64,000 bases of DNA from Microbacterium sp. W4I20 (GCF_030816505.1 NZ_JAUSYB010000001.1:372001-436000), one strand, 5' to 3'. Numbered from the stretch's first letter, positions 43,202 to 54,769 are shown. Numbers and translations are program-made. Notes: generated by a model not told the origin, from the letters alone.

Positions 43202-45193
43202 GTGCCTGAAAACGCCCGGCCGCACGACGGCTTCGCCCTGTTCACCGATCGAAACGTCGTCGCGATGCGCGTCAACGGCGACCTGAAGGATCTCGCCACG
43301 ACGGTGACGGATGCCGATGAGGTCGAGCCGGTCACGATCGACAGCCAGGACGGCCTGAACATACTCCGCCACTCCGCCGCGCACGTGCTCGCACAGGCGG
43401 TGCAGCGGATCAATCCGCAGGCGAACCTCGGCATCGGCCCGCCCATCACCGACGGCTTCTACTACGACTTCGGCGTCGAGACTCCGTTCACCCCCGAGGA
43501 CATCAAGGCGATCACCAAGGAGATGCAGCGCATCGTCCGCGAAGGGCAGCGCTTCGTCCGTCGTGTGGTCACCGACGAAGAAGCCCGTGCCGAGCTCGCG
43601 AACGAGCCCTTCAAGCTCGAACTGATCGGCCTCAAGGGCCCCGGTAAAGAGGTCGCCGAGGGTGCCTCGGTCGAGGTCGGCGAGGGCGAGCTGACGATCT
43701 ACGACAACACCACTCGCGACGGCGAGGTCGTCTGGAAGGACCTCTGCCGCGGCCCGCACCTGCCGAACACCCGCATGATCGGCAACGGCTGGGACCTCAC
43801 CCGCATCGCCGCGGCCTACTGGCGCGGCAGTGAGAAGAACCCGCAGCTGCAGCGCATCTACGGCACGGCCTGGCCGACCAAGGACGAGCTCCGCGCCTAC
43901 CAGCACCGTCTCGAAGAGGCGGCGAAGCGCGACCACCGCCGTCTCGGCAAGGAACTCGACCTCTTCTCGTTCCCCGAGGAGATCGGCTCGGGCCTGTCGG
44001 TCTGGCATCCTCGCGGTGGCATGATCCGCGGCGAGATGGAGCAGCATGCCCGCAAGCGGCACATCGAGGGCGGCTACACCTACGTGTACACGCCGCACAT
44101 CTCGAAGGAAGACCTCTTCCTCACCTCGAACCACCTCGTCACGTACAAGGAGGGCATGTTCCCGCCCATCGTGATGGACGAGGAGCGCGACGACGAGGGC
44201 AACATCACCAAGCAGGGCCAGGACTACTACCTGAAGCCCATGAACTGCCCGATGCACATCCTGATCTACAAGGAGCGCGCGCGCAGCTACCGCGACCTGC
44301 CGCTGCGGTTCGCTGAGAACGGCACGGTCTACCGCAACGAGCTCTCCGGCGCCCTGCACGGCCTCACCCGCGTGCGCGGCTTCACGCAGGACGACTCGCA
44401 CCTGTTCGTGACGCCCGATCAGCTGGAGGAAGAGGTCTCGAAGGTCCTCGACTTCATCCTCTCGATGCTGCGCGACTTCGGGCTGAACGACTTCGAGCTC
44501 GAGCTCTCGATGAAGGACGACGAGAAGTCGAAGTGGATCGGCTCCGACGAGTTCTGGGAGTCGTCGACCGATGCCCTGCGCCGGGTGGCCGTCGCATCCG
44601 GTCTCAAGCTCACCGAGGTTCCCGGCGAAGCGGCGTTCTACGGCCCGAAGATCGACCTCAAGACCAAGGACGCGATCGGCCGCACCTGGCAGCTCTCGAC
44701 CGTGCAGGTCGATCCGAACCTGCCGGAGCGCTTCGACCTGGAGTTCATGGACAAGGACGGGCAGAAGAAGCGCCCGATCATGATCCACCGCGCGCTGTTC
44801 GGCTCGATCGAGCGGTTCTTCGCGATCCTGCTCGAGCACTACGCCGGCGACTTCCCGGTGTGGCTGTCGCCGCTGCAGGTCGTGGGCATCCCCGTCGCCG
44901 AGGAGTACGCCGACTATCTGGGCGACGTCATCCGCACGCTGCGCGATTCCGGCGTCCGCGCCGAACTCGACACGTCGGATGACCGGATGCAGAAGAAGAT
45001 CCGCAACCATACGACCGGCAAGGTGCCGCTGCTGCTGATCGCGGGGGAGCAGGACCGCGCCGCCGGCACCGTCTCGTTCCGCTACCGCGACGGCACCCAG
45101 GAGAACGGCGTCCCGATCGCGGACGCGGTCGCCCGCATCCGCACCGCCATCGATTCGCATGTGCTCGTGCAGACCGCCGCGGACCTCGTGTGA
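43202..45193 (+). CDS. thrS: threonyl-tRNA synthetase
   Basis: The 663-residue class II synthetase charges tRNA-Thr. Domains run in the usual order: TGS-like N-terminus (about residues 5-60), the editing domain with [13 protein letters not shown] and the [12 protein letters not shown] region, the catalytic core with the zinc Cys in PMNCPMHI and motif 2 FRVR-type ENGTVYRNE..., and the anticodon-binding domain ([19 protein letters not shown]). The GTG start follows a GGAGAG ribosome site; TAACCT (43169-43174) is a plausible -10. I see no T-box leader. It overlaps the HIT gene by 4 nt (GTGA). Confidence 0.96.
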   Translation: MPENARPHDGFALFTDRNVVAMRVNGDLKDLATTVTDADEVEPVTIDSQDGLNILRHSAAHVLAQAVQRINPQANLGIGPPITDGFYYDFGVETPFTPEDIKAITKEMQRIVREGQRFVRRVVTDEEARAELANEPFKLELIGLKGPGKEVAEGASVEVGEGELTIYDNTTRDGEVVWKDLCRGPHLPNTRMIGNGWDLTRIAAAYWRGSEKNPQLQRIYGTAWPTKDELRAYQHRLEEAAKRDHRRLGKELDLFSFPEEIGSGLSVWHPRGGMIRGEMEQHARKRHIEGGYTYVYTPHISKEDLFLTSNHLVTYKEGMFPPIVMDEERDDEGNITKQGQDYYLKPMNCPMHILIYKERARSYRDLPLRFAENGTVYRNELSGALHGLTRVRGFTQDDSHLFVTPDQLEEEVSKVLDFILSMLRDFGLNDFELELSMKDDEKSKWIGSDEFWESSTDALRRVAVASGLKLTEVPGEAAFYGPKIDLKTKDAIGRTWQLSTVQVDPNLPERFDLEFMDKDGQKKRPIMIHRALFGSIERFFAILLEHYAGDFPVWLSPLQVVGIPVAEEYADYLGDVIRTLRDSGVRAELDTSDDRMQKKIRNHTTGKVPLLLIAGEQDRAAGTVSFRYRDGTQENGVPIADAVARIRTAIDSHVLVQTAADLV

Positions 45194-45723
45194 CGACCGC
45201 AGAGGACGGCGGGCTCCTCGCGGGCGTTCCCGACGAGTTCCAGCGGCTGTGGACCCCGCACCGGATGGCCTACATCCAGGCGGGCCCGGAGCCGCTGCGC
45301 GAGGAATGCCCGTTCTGCGAGGCTCCGAAGCATCCGGACGCGGAGCGGTTGATCGTCGCGCGCGGTCAGACGGCGTACGTGCTGCTGAACCTGTTCCCGT
45401 ACAACTCCGGTCACCTGCTCGTGTGTCCGTATCGCCACATCGGCACCTACGACCAGGCGACGCCCGAGGAGGTCGCCGAGATCGGCGCCCTCACGCAGAC
45501 CGCGATGCGGGTGCTGCGCGAGGTGTCGCGGTGCGACGGGTTCAACATCGGCATGAATCAGGGCGCTGTGGCAGGGGCGGGGGTCGACGGGCACCTGCAC
45601 CAGCACGTGGTGCCGCGCTGGACGTCGGACGCGAACTTCTTCCCGATCATCGCGAAGACCAAGGCGCTGCCGCAGCTTCTCGGCGAGGTGCGCGAAGCCG
45701 TCGCGAACGCCTGGCCGCACTAG
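45190..45723 (+). CDS. HIT family hydrolase/phosphorylase (AP4A phosphorylase-like)
   Basis: The 177-residue protein has the histidine-triad signature HLHQH (residues 135-139) and a zinc-type pair Cys40/Cys43 in CPFC. This matches the actinobacterial HIT protein beside thrS; the M. tuberculosis homologue is described as a diadenosine tetraphosphate phosphorylase. It is coupled to thrS, which makes AP4A as a by-product, so removal of AP4A is a sensible role. In many actinobacteria the next genes make phosphatidylinositol mannosides. Here that block is absent and a convergent pyridoxal kinase gene follows. Confidence 0.85.
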   Translation: MTTAEDGGLLAGVPDEFQRLWTPHRMAYIQAGPEPLREECPFCEAPKHPDAERLIVARGQTAYVLLNLFPYNSGHLLVCPYRHIGTYDQATPEEVAEIGALTQTAMRVLREVSRCDGFNIGMNQGAVAGAGVDGHLHQHVVPRWTSDANFFPIIAKTKALPQLLGEVREAVANAWPH

Positions 45724-45738
45724 GGCCAGGCAGCGGGC

Positions 45739-46590
45739 TCAGCGCACCTGGCGTGCGGTGAACTGCATCCGCGGGTGCGCATAGAACTCCTGCGCCTCGA
45801 CGAGCTGCAGCTCGCGGTCACCGGAGTCGAGGGTGGCCTTCAGCAGGTCGTAGACGCTGGACGCCGTGCGCTCGAGGGCGGTCTGCGCGCTGCCGGTCTC
45901 GACGTAGTGCGCGGTGAAGAGTGCGGCAGTGACGTCACCGGAGCCGTTGGCCTTCATCGGCAGGTGCGGGGTCTGCACGATCCAGGCCCCGTCGTCGTCG
46001 ACGGCGAGCATCTCGATGGTGCCCTCCTCGCGGTCCGGCCGTTCGACGCTCGTGACGAGCACCGTGCGGGGTCCCATCGCCCGGGCGAGGTCGACCGAGG
46101 CGAGCGTCGACTCGAGGGTGTCGGGCTCGGTCTCGGTGAGGAAGCCCAGTTCGAACTGGTTCGGCGTGATGATGTCGGCCACCGGGACCACACGCTCGCG
46201 CAGCAGGATCGGGATGGCCGGAGCGACGAAGCATCCGGACTTCGCGTTGCCCATCACGGGGTCGCACGCGTACACGGCCTTCGGGTTCGCCTGCTTGACG
46301 CGCGCGACGGCGTCGATGATCACGTCGCCGATGCCCTCACCGCCCTGGTAGCCGCTGAGAACCGCGTCGACCTGGCCGAACACGCCGCGCTCCTCGATGC
46401 CGGTGATGACCTCGCGGACGTCGGCGGGATCGATGAGCGGGCCTCGCCAGGCGCCGTACCCGGTGTGGTTGGAGAAGTTCACGGTGTACACCGGCAGCAC
46501 TTCGACGCCGATGCGCTGCAGCGGGAACACCGCGGCGGAGTTGCCGACGTGACCGTAGGCGACGGCCGACTGGATGGAGAGGATCTTCAT
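45739..46590 (-). CDS. pdxY: pyridoxal kinase
   Basis: The 283-residue ribokinase-fold enzyme phosphorylates pyridoxal to PLP (salvage). Visible are the opening SIQSAVAYGHVGNSAAVFPLQ and substrate-binding VNFSNHTGYG. Also present are YACDPVMGN and the catalytic anion-hole motif KANGSGDVTAALF, with Gly-Ser-Gly-Asp in the place of the usual GTGD. The C-terminal residues are typical of PdxY. It lies downstream of the MocR-type regulator gene (62 nt), completing a B6 salvage/regulation pair next to the de novo genes pdxS and pdxT. Confidence 0.9.
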   Translation of the reverse strand: MKILSIQSAVAYGHVGNSAAVFPLQRIGVEVLPVYTVNFSNHTGYGAWRGPLIDPADVREVITGIEERGVFGQVDAVLSGYQGGEGIGDVIIDAVARVKQANPKAVYACDPVMGNAKSGCFVAPAIPILLRERVVPVADIITPNQFELGFLTETEPDTLESTLASVDLARAMGPRTVLVTSVERPDREEGTIEMLAVDDDGAWIVQTPHLPMKANGSGDVTAALFTAHYVETGSAQTALERTASSVYDLLKATLDSGDRELQLVEAQEFYAHPRMQFTARQVR

Positions 46591-46651
46591 TCTCCGGTCC
46601 TTTCATTCGAGGCGGACGAGAGCCCGCGGCGGGTGATCATCGTGTGATACC

Positions 46652-47956
46652 TCATGCGACGGCCGAGACGAGATCGGCGACGAGCGTTGCGGCGTCCTCA
46701 TCGCTGAGGTCGTGCACGGTGAGGCGGAGATGATGAGACGGCTCGGCGCGGTCGTCGAGCGCGAACTCATCGCCGGTGCGGGCGAGCCAGCCCCGCCGCA
46801 TCAGACGCTCGGCGACGACCCGGGCGGGGCGAGGCAGCTCCACCCAGAGACTCAGGCCATCGGATGCCGGTGCTTCGATGCCGTGATCGCGCAGACGCGC
46901 GGCGAACGCGGCGTTGCGTTCGGCGTAGTGCGCGGCCGCGGCCGCGACGTCGGCGGTGACGGATTCGTCGGTGAGCTGCGTGAGGGCAAGACGCTGCAGC
47001 AGGTGGCTCACCCACGTCGTGCCGGGGCTGAGACGCATCGCGAGCCGGTCGGCCGTCTCGTTGTCGGTGGCCGCGATCGCCAGGCACATGTCGGGCCCGA
47101 GGAACTTCGACACCGAACGCACCAGAGCGAACCGCCGGTGATCGGGGCCGATGAGCGACTCGTACGGGCGCTGCGAGAGCATCGAGAAGTGGTCGTCCTC
47201 GATGATCAGCACGTACGGATGGTCGGCGAGAACCGCGCGGAGTTCGGCGGCCCGCTCGGCGGTGAGACTCGCCCCGGTCGGGTTCTGCGCGCGCGGCGTG
47301 CAGATCACGGCCCGGATGCCGGCGTCGAGCGCCGCCCGCAGACCGTCCACTGTCATGCCCTGGTCGTCCACCGGGACCGCGACGGCGCGGTACCCGCCCA
47401 GGCGCACGGTGTGGATGCTGGCGAGGAAGCACGGGTCCTCGAGAGCGACAGCGTCGTCGCGCGTGAGTGCCTGGGCGAGAAGTCGCTCCACGGCATCGAC
47501 GGAACCGCTCGTGATCGTGATGCGGAAGTCGGCGTCGAGGTCGGCGGCCACCCAGGCCCGAGCCCACGCGTCGAGGTCGCGATCGATGACCGGCTCGCCA
47601 TAGAGGACGGGCCTGCTCGCGATGTTCATCAGTGCAGGGGAGGGGTCGGGGATGCGACGGGGATCGGGATTGCCGGTGCCGACGTCGCGCAGCACGGTGT
47701 CGGCCGCGTAGCCCTCCTGGGCGACCGCCTCGAAGCCGGCGACCACGGTGCCAGCCCGGCCGCGCGAGATCACGAGTCCGGCCTGTGCGAGCTGGCGATA
47801 GGCGGCGACCGCGGTGTTGCGGTTCACACCAAGGGTGGCGGCGAGCTCGCGCACCGGAGGGAGCGGGCTTCCGGGTCGGAGGACGCCGCGATCACGGAGG
47901 GCGCGCACACTGTCGGCGATGTCCGCCGCGGTGGTTCCGGTGATGTCGTCGATCAT
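46652..47956 (-). CDS. pdxR: MocR-family (PdxR-like) transcriptional regulator with aminotransferase domain
   Basis: The 434-residue protein fuses an N-terminal GntR-type winged helix (about residues 1-70: [28 protein letters not shown]) to a fold-type I aminotransferase domain. The PLP Lys is in [12 protein letters not shown]. Such MocR proteins sense PLP; PdxR members activate pdxST and repress themselves. The gene diverges from pdxS with 89 bp between starts, the classic pdxR/pdxS layout, and precedes the pyridoxal kinase gene. A TAGAAT -10 candidate on the minus strand lies at 47976-47971. Confidence 0.9.
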   Translation of the reverse strand: MIDDITGTTAADIADSVRALRDRGVLRPGSPLPPVRELAATLGVNRNTAVAAYRQLAQAGLVISRGRAGTVVAGFEAVAQEGYAADTVLRDVGTGNPDPRRIPDPSPALMNIASRPVLYGEPVIDRDLDAWARAWVAADLDADFRITITSGSVDAVERLLAQALTRDDAVALEDPCFLASIHTVRLGGYRAVAVPVDDQGMTVDGLRAALDAGIRAVICTPRAQNPTGASLTAERAAELRAVLADHPYVLIIEDDHFSMLSQRPYESLIGPDHRRFALVRSVSKFLGPDMCLAIAATDNETADRLAMRLSPGTTWVSHLLQRLALTQLTDESVTADVAAAAAHYAERNAAFAARLRDHGIEAPASDGLSLWVELPRPARVVAERLMRRGWLARTGDEFALDDRAEPSHHLRLTVHDLSDEDAATLVADLVSAVA

Positions 47957-47970
47957 GTGTCCTCGCCTCG

Positions 47971-48015
47971 ATTCTAGGTCGTTTCGGACAGTGCTATGTT
48001 TGGCCTAGATCAAAC
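47971..48015. promoter_or_regulatory. candidate PdxR operator region
   Basis: In the pdxR/pdxS divergent gap, TCTAGG (47973-47978) and CCTAGA (48004-48009) form one inverted repeat. GTTTG (47998-48002) and CAAAC (48011-48015) form a second around GCCTAGAT. TATGTT (47995-48000) is a possible -10 for pdxS between them. Confidence 0.45.
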
Positions 48016-48045
48016 CAGACTTTGTGCACCCGACAGGAGATCGCC

Positions 48046-48928
<883 letters not shown>

Positions 48929-48939
<11 letters not shown>

Positions 48940-49537
48940 TCCGAGGGTCGGCGTCCTCGCGCTGCAGGGCGATGTGCGCGAGCACGCCGCCCTGCTGGAG
49001 GAGCTGGGAGCGGAGGTCACGCTCGTCCGACGCCCGGAAGAACTCGCAGCCGTCGACGGCCTCGTGATCCCCGGCGGGGAGTCCAGCGTCATCGACAAGC
49101 TGTCGCGCATCTTCGGGATGCAGGAGCCGATCCGGGCTGCGATCGCCGGCGGGATGCCGATGCTCGGCACCTGCGCCGGACTCATCATGCTCGCCGACAC
49201 GGTGGTGGATGCGATCGACGGCCAGGAGTCGTTCGGCGGCCTCGACGCGGTGGTGCGCCGCAACGCCTTCGGTCGACAGGTCGAGTCCTTCGAGGCGGAG
49301 ATCCTCGTGCCCGAGCTCGGCGTTGAGCCGGTGCGAGCGGCGTTCATCCGCGGTCCGGTCGTCGAGTCTGTCGGCCCGGGCGCCGAGGTTCTCGCGGCGC
49401 TCCCCGACGGACGCGTCGTCGCCGTCGAACAGGGCGGCCTCCTGGGCTTGAGTTTTCACCCCGAGATCACGGGAGAGAAGCGTTTTCATCGACGCTTCCT
49501 CGATCGGGTGCGGACGTTCGCGAACGCGGGCTCCTAG
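48929..49537 (+). CDS. pdxT: pyridoxal 5'-phosphate synthase glutaminase subunit
   Basis: The 202-residue class I glutaminase feeds ammonia to PdxS. The triad is complete: nucleophile Cys82 in GTCAGLIML, and His177 and Glu179 in LSFHPE. The oxyanion PGGESS is at residues 48-53. The GTG at 48929 ([15 protein letters not shown]) overlaps pdxS by 11 nt, the expected coupling for the complex; the longer frame into pdxS was rejected. The 3' end overlaps the convergent decarboxylase gene by 4 nt. Confidence 0.95.
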
Positions 49538-50913
49538 AGCGACACCAACCGGCGGACCGCCTCGACCGTGCGTCGGATGTCGTCGGGAGTCGTCACCCAG
49601 GAGGACATCGAGCATCGGAGTGCTGCGCGTCCGCGCCACTCGGCACCGGTCACCGCCGCCGTGCCGTCGGTCAGTATCGCCGCACCGAGAGCGCGGGTGG
49701 CGGCATCCGATCCCGCAGAGAACATGACCTGCGTGTAGTCGACGTCGTTCAGGATCTCGATCTGCTCGATGGAGGCGAGCCCGCGTGCCATCGCGACGGC
49801 GTTCTCGTGCAGCCGGTCGATGAGCGCCGCGACGCCCGACCGTCCCAGGCTCCGCATCGCTGCCCACGCGGGAACGCCGCGGGCGCGTCGCGACAGCTCC
49901 GGGGTGACATCCCACGGATCCAGCCCCGAATAGATCAGATAGTCCCCTCCGGTGCGGAATGCCGCGATCGAATCGGCGGGATCCCGCACGATCGCCATCC
50001 CGCAGTCGTACGGCACGTTGAGCGTCTTGTGCGCGTCCGTGGCCCAGGAGTCCGCCTGCTCCATGCCGACGGTCAGCGAGCTCAGAGAAGCGGATGCCGC
50101 GGCCCACAACCCGAACGCCCCGTCGACGTGCACCCATGCGTCGTGCCGCTTCGCGATCGGGATGAGCGCGGCGAAGTCGTCGAAAGCCCCCGTGTGCACC
50201 TCTCCGGCCTGGAGACACACGATCACCGGTCCATCTCCGTTGGCGAGCAGACTCTCCAGAGCATCCGGGCGCATCCGGCCCTGGTCGTCGGCGTCGACCA
50301 CCAGGAGTTCGGCCCGTCCGATCCCGAGGAACCGCGCGGCCCGGTCGATCGACCCGTGCCGATCCGCGCCGACGACGAAGCGGAGCGCAGGAGCCTCGCG
50401 CACCCCGTGCTCGGCGACATCCCACCCGGCCCGGCCGAGCACGGCCACCCGCGCCGTCGAGAGACACGTGAAGTTCGCGAGCTGCCCGCCCGTGACGAAG
50501 CCCACGCTGGCGGACGCGGGCAGGCCGAACAGGTCGAGCATCCACTGGCCTGCCACCCGCTCCATCGCGACGGTCGCGGGCGTGAGGGTGGACGAGCCGG
50601 AGTTCTGATCCCAGGCCGAGACGAGCCAGTCCGCGGCCAGCGCGGCGGGGTGCGTCGCACCGATGACGAAGCCGAAGAACCTGCCGCCAGGAATCGCGAC
50701 GAGCCCGGGGTCTGCGTGCGCGGCGATCTCCTCGATGACCGCGACGGGGTCTATCCCGTCCTCGGACAGCGGGCCGCCGAACACGGCGAGCATGTGGTCG
50801 AGGGATGCTCGCGGCCAGACAGGTCGTTCATCGACGGAGTCCAGGAACGCGAGCGCCGCGTGGTGCGCGGCCTCGAGCGCGCGCGCTCGATCATCAGGGG
50901 GAGTGACGTCCAT
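49534..50913 (-). CDS. pyridoxal-dependent decarboxylase family protein (group II)
   Basis: The 459-residue PLP enzyme has the group II decarboxylase fold. The PLP Lys is in SWATDAHKTLNVPYDCG, the phosphate-binding region is GFVTGGQLANFTCL, and VHVDGAFG carries the Asp that pairs with the PLP nitrogen. Relatives decarboxylate aromatic amino acids, glutamate or 2,4-diaminobutyrate. The substrate cannot be read here. It sits tail-to-tail with pdxT (4-nt overlap), which may be coincidence or a link to cofactor supply. The start region carries TAGGCC six bases upstream, a weak leaderless-type match. Confidence 0.82.
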   Translation of the reverse strand: MDVTPPDDRARALEAAHHAALAFLDSVDERPVWPRASLDHMLAVFGGPLSEDGIDPVAVIEEIAAHADPGLVAIPGGRFFGFVIGATHPAALAADWLVSAWDQNSGSSTLTPATVAMERVAGQWMLDLFGLPASASVGFVTGGQLANFTCLSTARVAVLGRAGWDVAEHGVREAPALRFVVGADRHGSIDRAARFLGIGRAELLVVDADDQGRMRPDALESLLANGDGPVIVCLQAGEVHTGAFDDFAALIPIAKRHDAWVHVDGAFGLWAAASASLSSLTVGMEQADSWATDAHKTLNVPYDCGMAIVRDPADSIAAFRTGGDYLIYSGLDPWDVTPELSRRARGVPAWAAMRSLGRSGVAALIDRLHENAVAMARGLASIEQIEILNDVDYTQVMFSAGSDAATRALGAAILTDGTAAVTGAEWRGRAALRCSMSSWVTTPDDIRRTVEAVRRLVSL

Positions 50914-50956
50914 GGGTCAGGCCTACACCCGCGAGCCATCCCGCGCCAGACGGATA

Positions 50957-51643
50957 TCAGGGGAGGCGTCGGTGGGAGAGCAGCCACTCGTACAACTCGG
51001 GGTTCTCGTACGACTCGGTCCAGGAATCATGGCCGATGCCCGCATATCGCGTGAACCGCACGTCAGCGCCGAGTGACCGGAGCTCGGTCGCGATCTGCTC
51101 CGTGGCGGAGATCGGCACGACATCGTCGGCGTCGCCGTGGAACGCCCAGACAGGCAGGCGATGGATCGGCGCAGCGCTCTGCAACCACAGCCCTCCGCAG
51201 ATCGGCGCGATCGCGGTGAACCGATCGGGATACCGCACCGCCAGGCTCCAGGTTCCGTACCCGCCCATGCTGAGCCCGGTCACCGAAACGCGTTCCGGGT
51301 CCACGCGGTGCGCGGCGACGACCTCGTCGAGCAGCCCGGACAGCGTCGAGAGCTCGGCAACCCATTGGCTCGACGCGGCGCACTGGGGCGTCACGAGGAT
51401 GAAGGGGAACTCGTGGCCGGCATCCGCCAACTTCGGCGGGCCATGCACCGCAGCCAGGTCGAGGTCGGAACCCCGTTCGCCTGCACCGTGCAGGAACAGC
51501 ACGAGCGGCCAGCGTCTGCCCGGGTCGACGTCGTAGTCGTCCGGCAGGTGGATCAGGTACCGCAGGGCATCGGCCGGTGTCGACTCGTCGTCGTGCACCT
51601 CGGACGAGCGGACGGCCGGGGTCACGTGTCGGGATCTGCGCAT
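50957..51643 (-). CDS. alpha/beta hydrolase, prolyl-oligopeptidase-type esterase
   Basis: The 228-residue protein has the alpha/beta hydrolase motifs LFLHGAGERGSD (oxyanion), VTGLSMGGYGTW (nucleophile Ser), FHGDADDVVP (Asp) and IGHDSW (His). Similar small enzymes are annotated as phospholipase/carboxylesterase or feruloyl-esterase-like. There is no signal peptide. The ATG at 51643 is preferred to the GTG at 51661 because GGAG lies just upstream of it. The gene lies 43 nt before the decarboxylase gene's start on the opposite side of the pdx island, with both on the minus strand. Confidence 0.78.
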   Translation of the reverse strand: MRRSRHVTPAVRSSEVHDDESTPADALRYLIHLPDDYDVDPGRRWPLVLFLHGAGERGSDLDLAAVHGPPKLADAGHEFPFILVTPQCAASSQWVAELSTLSGLLDEVVAAHRVDPERVSVTGLSMGGYGTWSLAVRYPDRFTAIAPICGGLWLQSAAPIHRLPVWAFHGDADDVVPISATEQIATELRSLGADVRFTRYAGIGHDSWTESYENPELYEWLLSHRRLP

Positions 51644-51731
51644 AACTCCATCCTGCGCCACTCCCGCAGTTCGTTAGGATAGACGACGCCCTCGGTGCGA
51701 GCTCCGGGGCGGATACGACGAGCGGAGACTT

Positions 51732-52493
51732 ATGTCCGGGCACTCCAAGTGGGCGACCACGAAGCACAAGAAGGCCATCATCGACTCCCGTCGGGCGAAG
51801 TCGTGGGCCAAGCTCATCAAGAACATCGAGGTCGCGGCCAAGCTCGGCGGCGCCGACCTGGCGGGCAACCCGACCCTGTTCGACGCGGTGCAGAAGGCGA
51901 AGAAGACCTCTGTGCCGAAGGACAACATCGACCGCGCGGTCAAGCGCGGTGCCGGCATCGGCGGCGAAGCCGTCGAGTACCTGTCGATCATGTACGAGGG
52001 CTACGGGCCCAACGGCGTCGCCCTCATGATCGAGTGTCTGACCGACAACAAGAACCGCGCCGCCGCCGAGGTGCGCACGGCGCTGACCCGCAACGGCGGG
52101 ACTCTCGCCGACCCCGGAAGCGTCGCCTACAACTTCAGCCGCAAGGGGGTCATCGTCGTCGGCTCCGAGGGGACCAGCGAGGACGACGTCATGATGGCGG
52201 CGCTCGAGGCGGGTGCCGAGGAGATCGAGCCGCACGCCGAGGGGTTCGAGGTCATCACCGACGCCAGCGACCTGGTCGCCGTGCGCAGCGCGCTGCAGGA
52301 GGCGGGGATCGACTACGAGTCCGCCGACGTCGAGTTCGTCCCGAACCTCAAGGTCGAGATCGACGCCGACACCGCGCGCAAGATCTTCCGTCTCATCGAC
52401 GCCCTCGAGGACAGCGAGGACGTGCAGAACGTCTTCACCAACTTCGATCTGTCGGCTGATGTGCAGGCCGAGCTCGAGAACGACGAGGGCTGA
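51732..52493 (+). CDS. yebC: YebC/PmpR family protein
   Basis: The 253-residue protein is a typical YebC. It has the N-terminal [14 protein letters not shown], the middle [21 protein letters not shown], and the acidic C-terminus with [11 protein letters not shown]. Family members act as transcriptional regulators in some bacteria; recent work links them to rescuing ribosomes on proline stretches. TAGGAT at 51675-51680 is a likely -10, about 50 nt before the ATG. It sits just before ruvC, as in most bacteria with this neighbourhood. Confidence 0.95.
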   Translation: MSGHSKWATTKHKKAIIDSRRAKSWAKLIKNIEVAAKLGGADLAGNPTLFDAVQKAKKTSVPKDNIDRAVKRGAGIGGEAVEYLSIMYEGYGPNGVALMIECLTDNKNRAAAEVRTALTRNGGTLADPGSVAYNFSRKGVIVVGSEGTSEDDVMMAALEAGAEEIEPHAEGFEVITDASDLVAVRSALQEAGIDYESADVEFVPNLKVEIDADTARKIFRLIDALEDSEDVQNVFTNFDLSADVQAELENDEG

Positions 52494-52527
52494 GGCGAGC
52501 CTCACGCGTGACGTCGGATCGGCGGCT

Positions 52528-52539
52528 TAGCCTGGGGGA
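52528..52539 (+). promoter_or_regulatory. leaderless-type -10 box for ruvC
   Basis: TAGCCT (52528-52533), six bases, then GTG at 52540. Confidence 0.5.
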
Positions 52540-53118
52540 GTGACCTCCTCCCTGCGCGTGCTCGGCATCGACCCCGGCCTGACCCGGTGCGGTGTCGGCG
52601 TCGTCGACGTCGATCGATCCCGCCGGGGCACGCTGGTGCACGTGGGAGTCATCCGCTCGGCACCCGACGCGGAGATCGGCGATCGTCTGGCGATCGTCGC
52701 AGCCGGCATCCGGGAAGTGATCGCGGAGTTCCGACCGGATGCGGTCGCCGTCGAGCGCGTCTTCGCACAGCAGAACACGCACACGGTGATGGGCACGGCC
52801 CAGGCGAGCGGAGTGGCGTTGCTGATGGCTGCGGAGGCGGGGCTTCCCGCAGCGACGCACACCCCGAGCGAGGTCAAGGCCGCGGTCACTGGGTACGGCT
52901 CCGCGGACAAGCGGCAGGTGCAGGCGATGATCGCGCGCATCCTGCGCCTCGACGCGCCGCCCCAGCCGGCGGATGCGGCGGACGCTCTCGCGATCGCGCT
53001 GTGTCATGCCTGGCGACGCGGGGGAGCAGTCGCGACGAAGGGCGCGCTGACCCCGGCGCAACGCGCCTGGGCGGATGCCGAGCGTGTCGCTCGAACATAT
53101 CTACGAGCCGCACCGTAG
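52540..53118 (+). CDS. ruvC: crossover junction endodeoxyribonuclease RuvC
   Basis: The 192-residue Holliday-junction resolvase has its four acidic catalytic residues: Asp11 in [10 protein letters not shown], Glu72 in VAVERVF, and Asp145 and Asp148 in [12 protein letters not shown]. It cuts junctions symmetrically after RuvAB branch migration. The GTG start is placed by the -10 box six bases upstream. The C-terminal extension is of ordinary actinobacterial length. It precedes ruvA by 9 nt. Confidence 0.95.
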   Translation: MTSSLRVLGIDPGLTRCGVGVVDVDRSRRGTLVHVGVIRSAPDAEIGDRLAIVAAGIREVIAEFRPDAVAVERVFAQQNTHTVMGTAQASGVALLMAAEAGLPAATHTPSEVKAAVTGYGSADKRQVQAMIARILRLDAPPQPADAADALAIALCHAWRRGGAVATKGALTPAQRAWADAERVARTYLRAAP

Positions 53119-53127
53119 GCTGAGCGG
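53116..53127 (+). promoter_or_regulatory. leaderless-type -10 box for ruvA
   Basis: TAGGCT (53116-53121) overlaps the ruvC stop and lies six bases before the ruvA ATG at 53128. ruvAB may thus also be expressed apart from ruvC. Confidence 0.45.
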
Positions 53128-53748
53128 ATGATCTCCTCCCTGCACGGTGTCGTCCTGCACGCCACGTCCGATCAGGTCATCATCGACGTGGGCGGCGTCG
53201 GGTTCTCCGTCGCCGTGCCGAGCGACGTCGCGCACACTGCGACGGTGGGGGAACGCCTGCTCCTACACACCAGCCTGATCGTCCGCGAGGATGCACTGTC
53301 GCTGTACGGCTTCGCGGATCGCGGTGAGCTGGAGATCTTCGGCCTGCTGATCAGCGTCACCGGAGTGGGTCCCAAGTCGGCGCTCGGCGTGCTCTCGCAT
53401 CTCACGGTCGATCAGATCGCCGAGGCGGTGACCGGCGAGGACGATGGTCCGTTCCGGCGAGTGTCGGGCATCGGCCCGAAGACCGCCAAGCTCATCGTGC
53501 TGCAGCTCGCCGGCAAGGTGCACCCGGTGTCGGCTGTCGCGAAGTCCGCAGCGGGATCGGGCAACGACGTCGTCTCGCAGGTCGCCGCCGCACTCGTCGG
53601 GCTCGGCTGGTCGGAGAAGGTCGCGACCGAGGCCGCGACGCAGACCGCCGCCGACGCGACCGACGCCGAGAAGGGCTCGGTCGCTTCGCTCCTGCGCCGC
53701 ACGCTCGCGATGCTGGGACCGGCACAGGGGAGCCAGACGCGTGTCTGA
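53128..53748 (+). CDS. ruvA: Holliday junction branch migration protein RuvA
   Basis: The 206-residue junction-binding subunit has the N-terminal OB domain ([25 protein letters not shown]), two helix-hairpin-helix units ([36 protein letters not shown]) and the flexible C-terminal domain that contacts RuvB ([15 protein letters not shown]). It is of normal length. It overlaps ruvB by 8 nt. Confidence 0.95.
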   Translation: MISSLHGVVLHATSDQVIIDVGGVGFSVAVPSDVAHTATVGERLLLHTSLIVREDALSLYGFADRGELEIFGLLISVTGVGPKSALGVLSHLTVDQIAEAVTGEDDGPFRRVSGIGPKTAKLIVLQLAGKVHPVSAVAKSAAGSGNDVVSQVAAALVGLGWSEKVATEAATQTAADATDAEKGSVASLLRRTLAMLGPAQGSQTRV

Positions 53749-54769
53749 CGCCCGCGATGCGGCAGAGCCCGCCGACGAGACCGAGCTCGCGATCGAGGGC
53801 GCGCTGCGCCCCACCAGCCTCGGCGAGTTCGTCGGGCAGCAGAAGGTGCGCGGCCAGCTGCAGCTGCTGCTCGACGCGGCGCGCATCCAGAGCCGACCGG
53901 CCGACCACATCCTTTTGGCAGGGCCTCCGGGACTCGGCAAGACCACGCTGGCGATGATCGTCGCGCACGAGAGCGAGCGGCCCCTGCGGCTGTCGAGCGG
54001 TCCGGCGATCCAGCACGCCGGCGATCTCGCGGCGCTGCTCTCCAGCCTGGTGCCCGGCGAGGTCCTGTTCATCGACGAGATCCACCGCATGGCGCGCTCC
54101 GCGGAGGAGATGCTCTACCTCGCGATGGAGGACTACCGCATCGACATCATGGTCGGCAAGGGCGCCGGCGCCACCAGCATCCCGCTCGAGCTCGCGCCGT
54201 TCACGCTGGTCGGCGCGACGACGAGGTCGGGTCTGCTGCCGAATCCGCTGCGCGACCGCTTCGGCTTCACCGGCCATCTCGAGTTCTACGAGGAGCACGA
54301 GCTGGAGCAGGTCATCTCCCGATCCGCTCTGGTGCTCGGGGTCGACCTTCCGCACGACTCGCTCGCCGAGATCGCCCGACGCTCGCGCGGCACGCCCCGC
54401 ATCGCGAACCGGCTCCTGAGACGCGTGCGCGACTACGCCCTCGTGCACGGCGGTGGGCGGACGGCGACCATCGAGGGCGTACGTGCGGCCCTCGAGCTCT
54501 ACGACGTCGACGCGATCGGCCTGGATCGTCTCGACCGGGCCGTGCTGGAGGCGCTCGTCCGACGGTTCCGCGGCGGGCCGGTGGGGCTCAGCACTCTCGC
54601 CGTCGCGGTCGGCGAGGAGGGCGAGACCGTCGAGAGCGTGGTGGAGCCGTATCTGGTCCGCATCGGCTTCCTCGGGCGCACTCCGCGCGGCCGGATCGCG
54701 ATGCCGGAGGCGTACGCGCATCTCGGCGTGCCGCACCCGGACGGGACGCTTCGCCTTGATGACCTATAA
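53741..54769 (+). CDS. ruvB: Holliday junction branch migration ATPase RuvB
   Basis: The 342-residue AAA+ motor has Walker A GPPGLGKT (residues 61-68), Walker B LFIDEIHR (Asp112-Glu113), the sensor/arginine-finger [16 protein letters not shown], and a C-terminal winged helix ([24 protein letters not shown]). It drives branch migration with RuvA. The GTG at 53741 lies inside the end of ruvA; the longer frame overlapping ruvA was rejected. Its stop codon contains part of a perfect TATAAT for the next gene. Confidence 0.95.
   Translation: MSDARDAAEPADETELAIEGALRPTSLGEFVGQQKVRGQLQLLLDAARIQSRPADHILLAGPPGLGKTTLAMIVAHESERPLRLSSGPAIQHAGDLAALLSSLVPGEVLFIDEIHRMARSAEEMLYLAMEDYRIDIMVGKGAGATSIPLELAPFTLVGATTRSGLLPNPLRDRFGFTGHLEFYEEHELEQVISRSALVLGVDLPHDSLAEIARRSRGTPRIANRLLRRVRDYALVHGGGRTATIEGVRAALELYDVDAIGLDRLDRAVLEALVRRFRGGPVGLSTLAVAVGEEGETVESVVEPYLVRIGFLGRTPRGRIAMPEAYAHLGVPHPDGTLRLDDL

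Noticed and set aside
42938..45160. 740-residue open frame opposite thrS
   Set aside because: Composition is that of an antisense frame; thrS is complete on the other strand.
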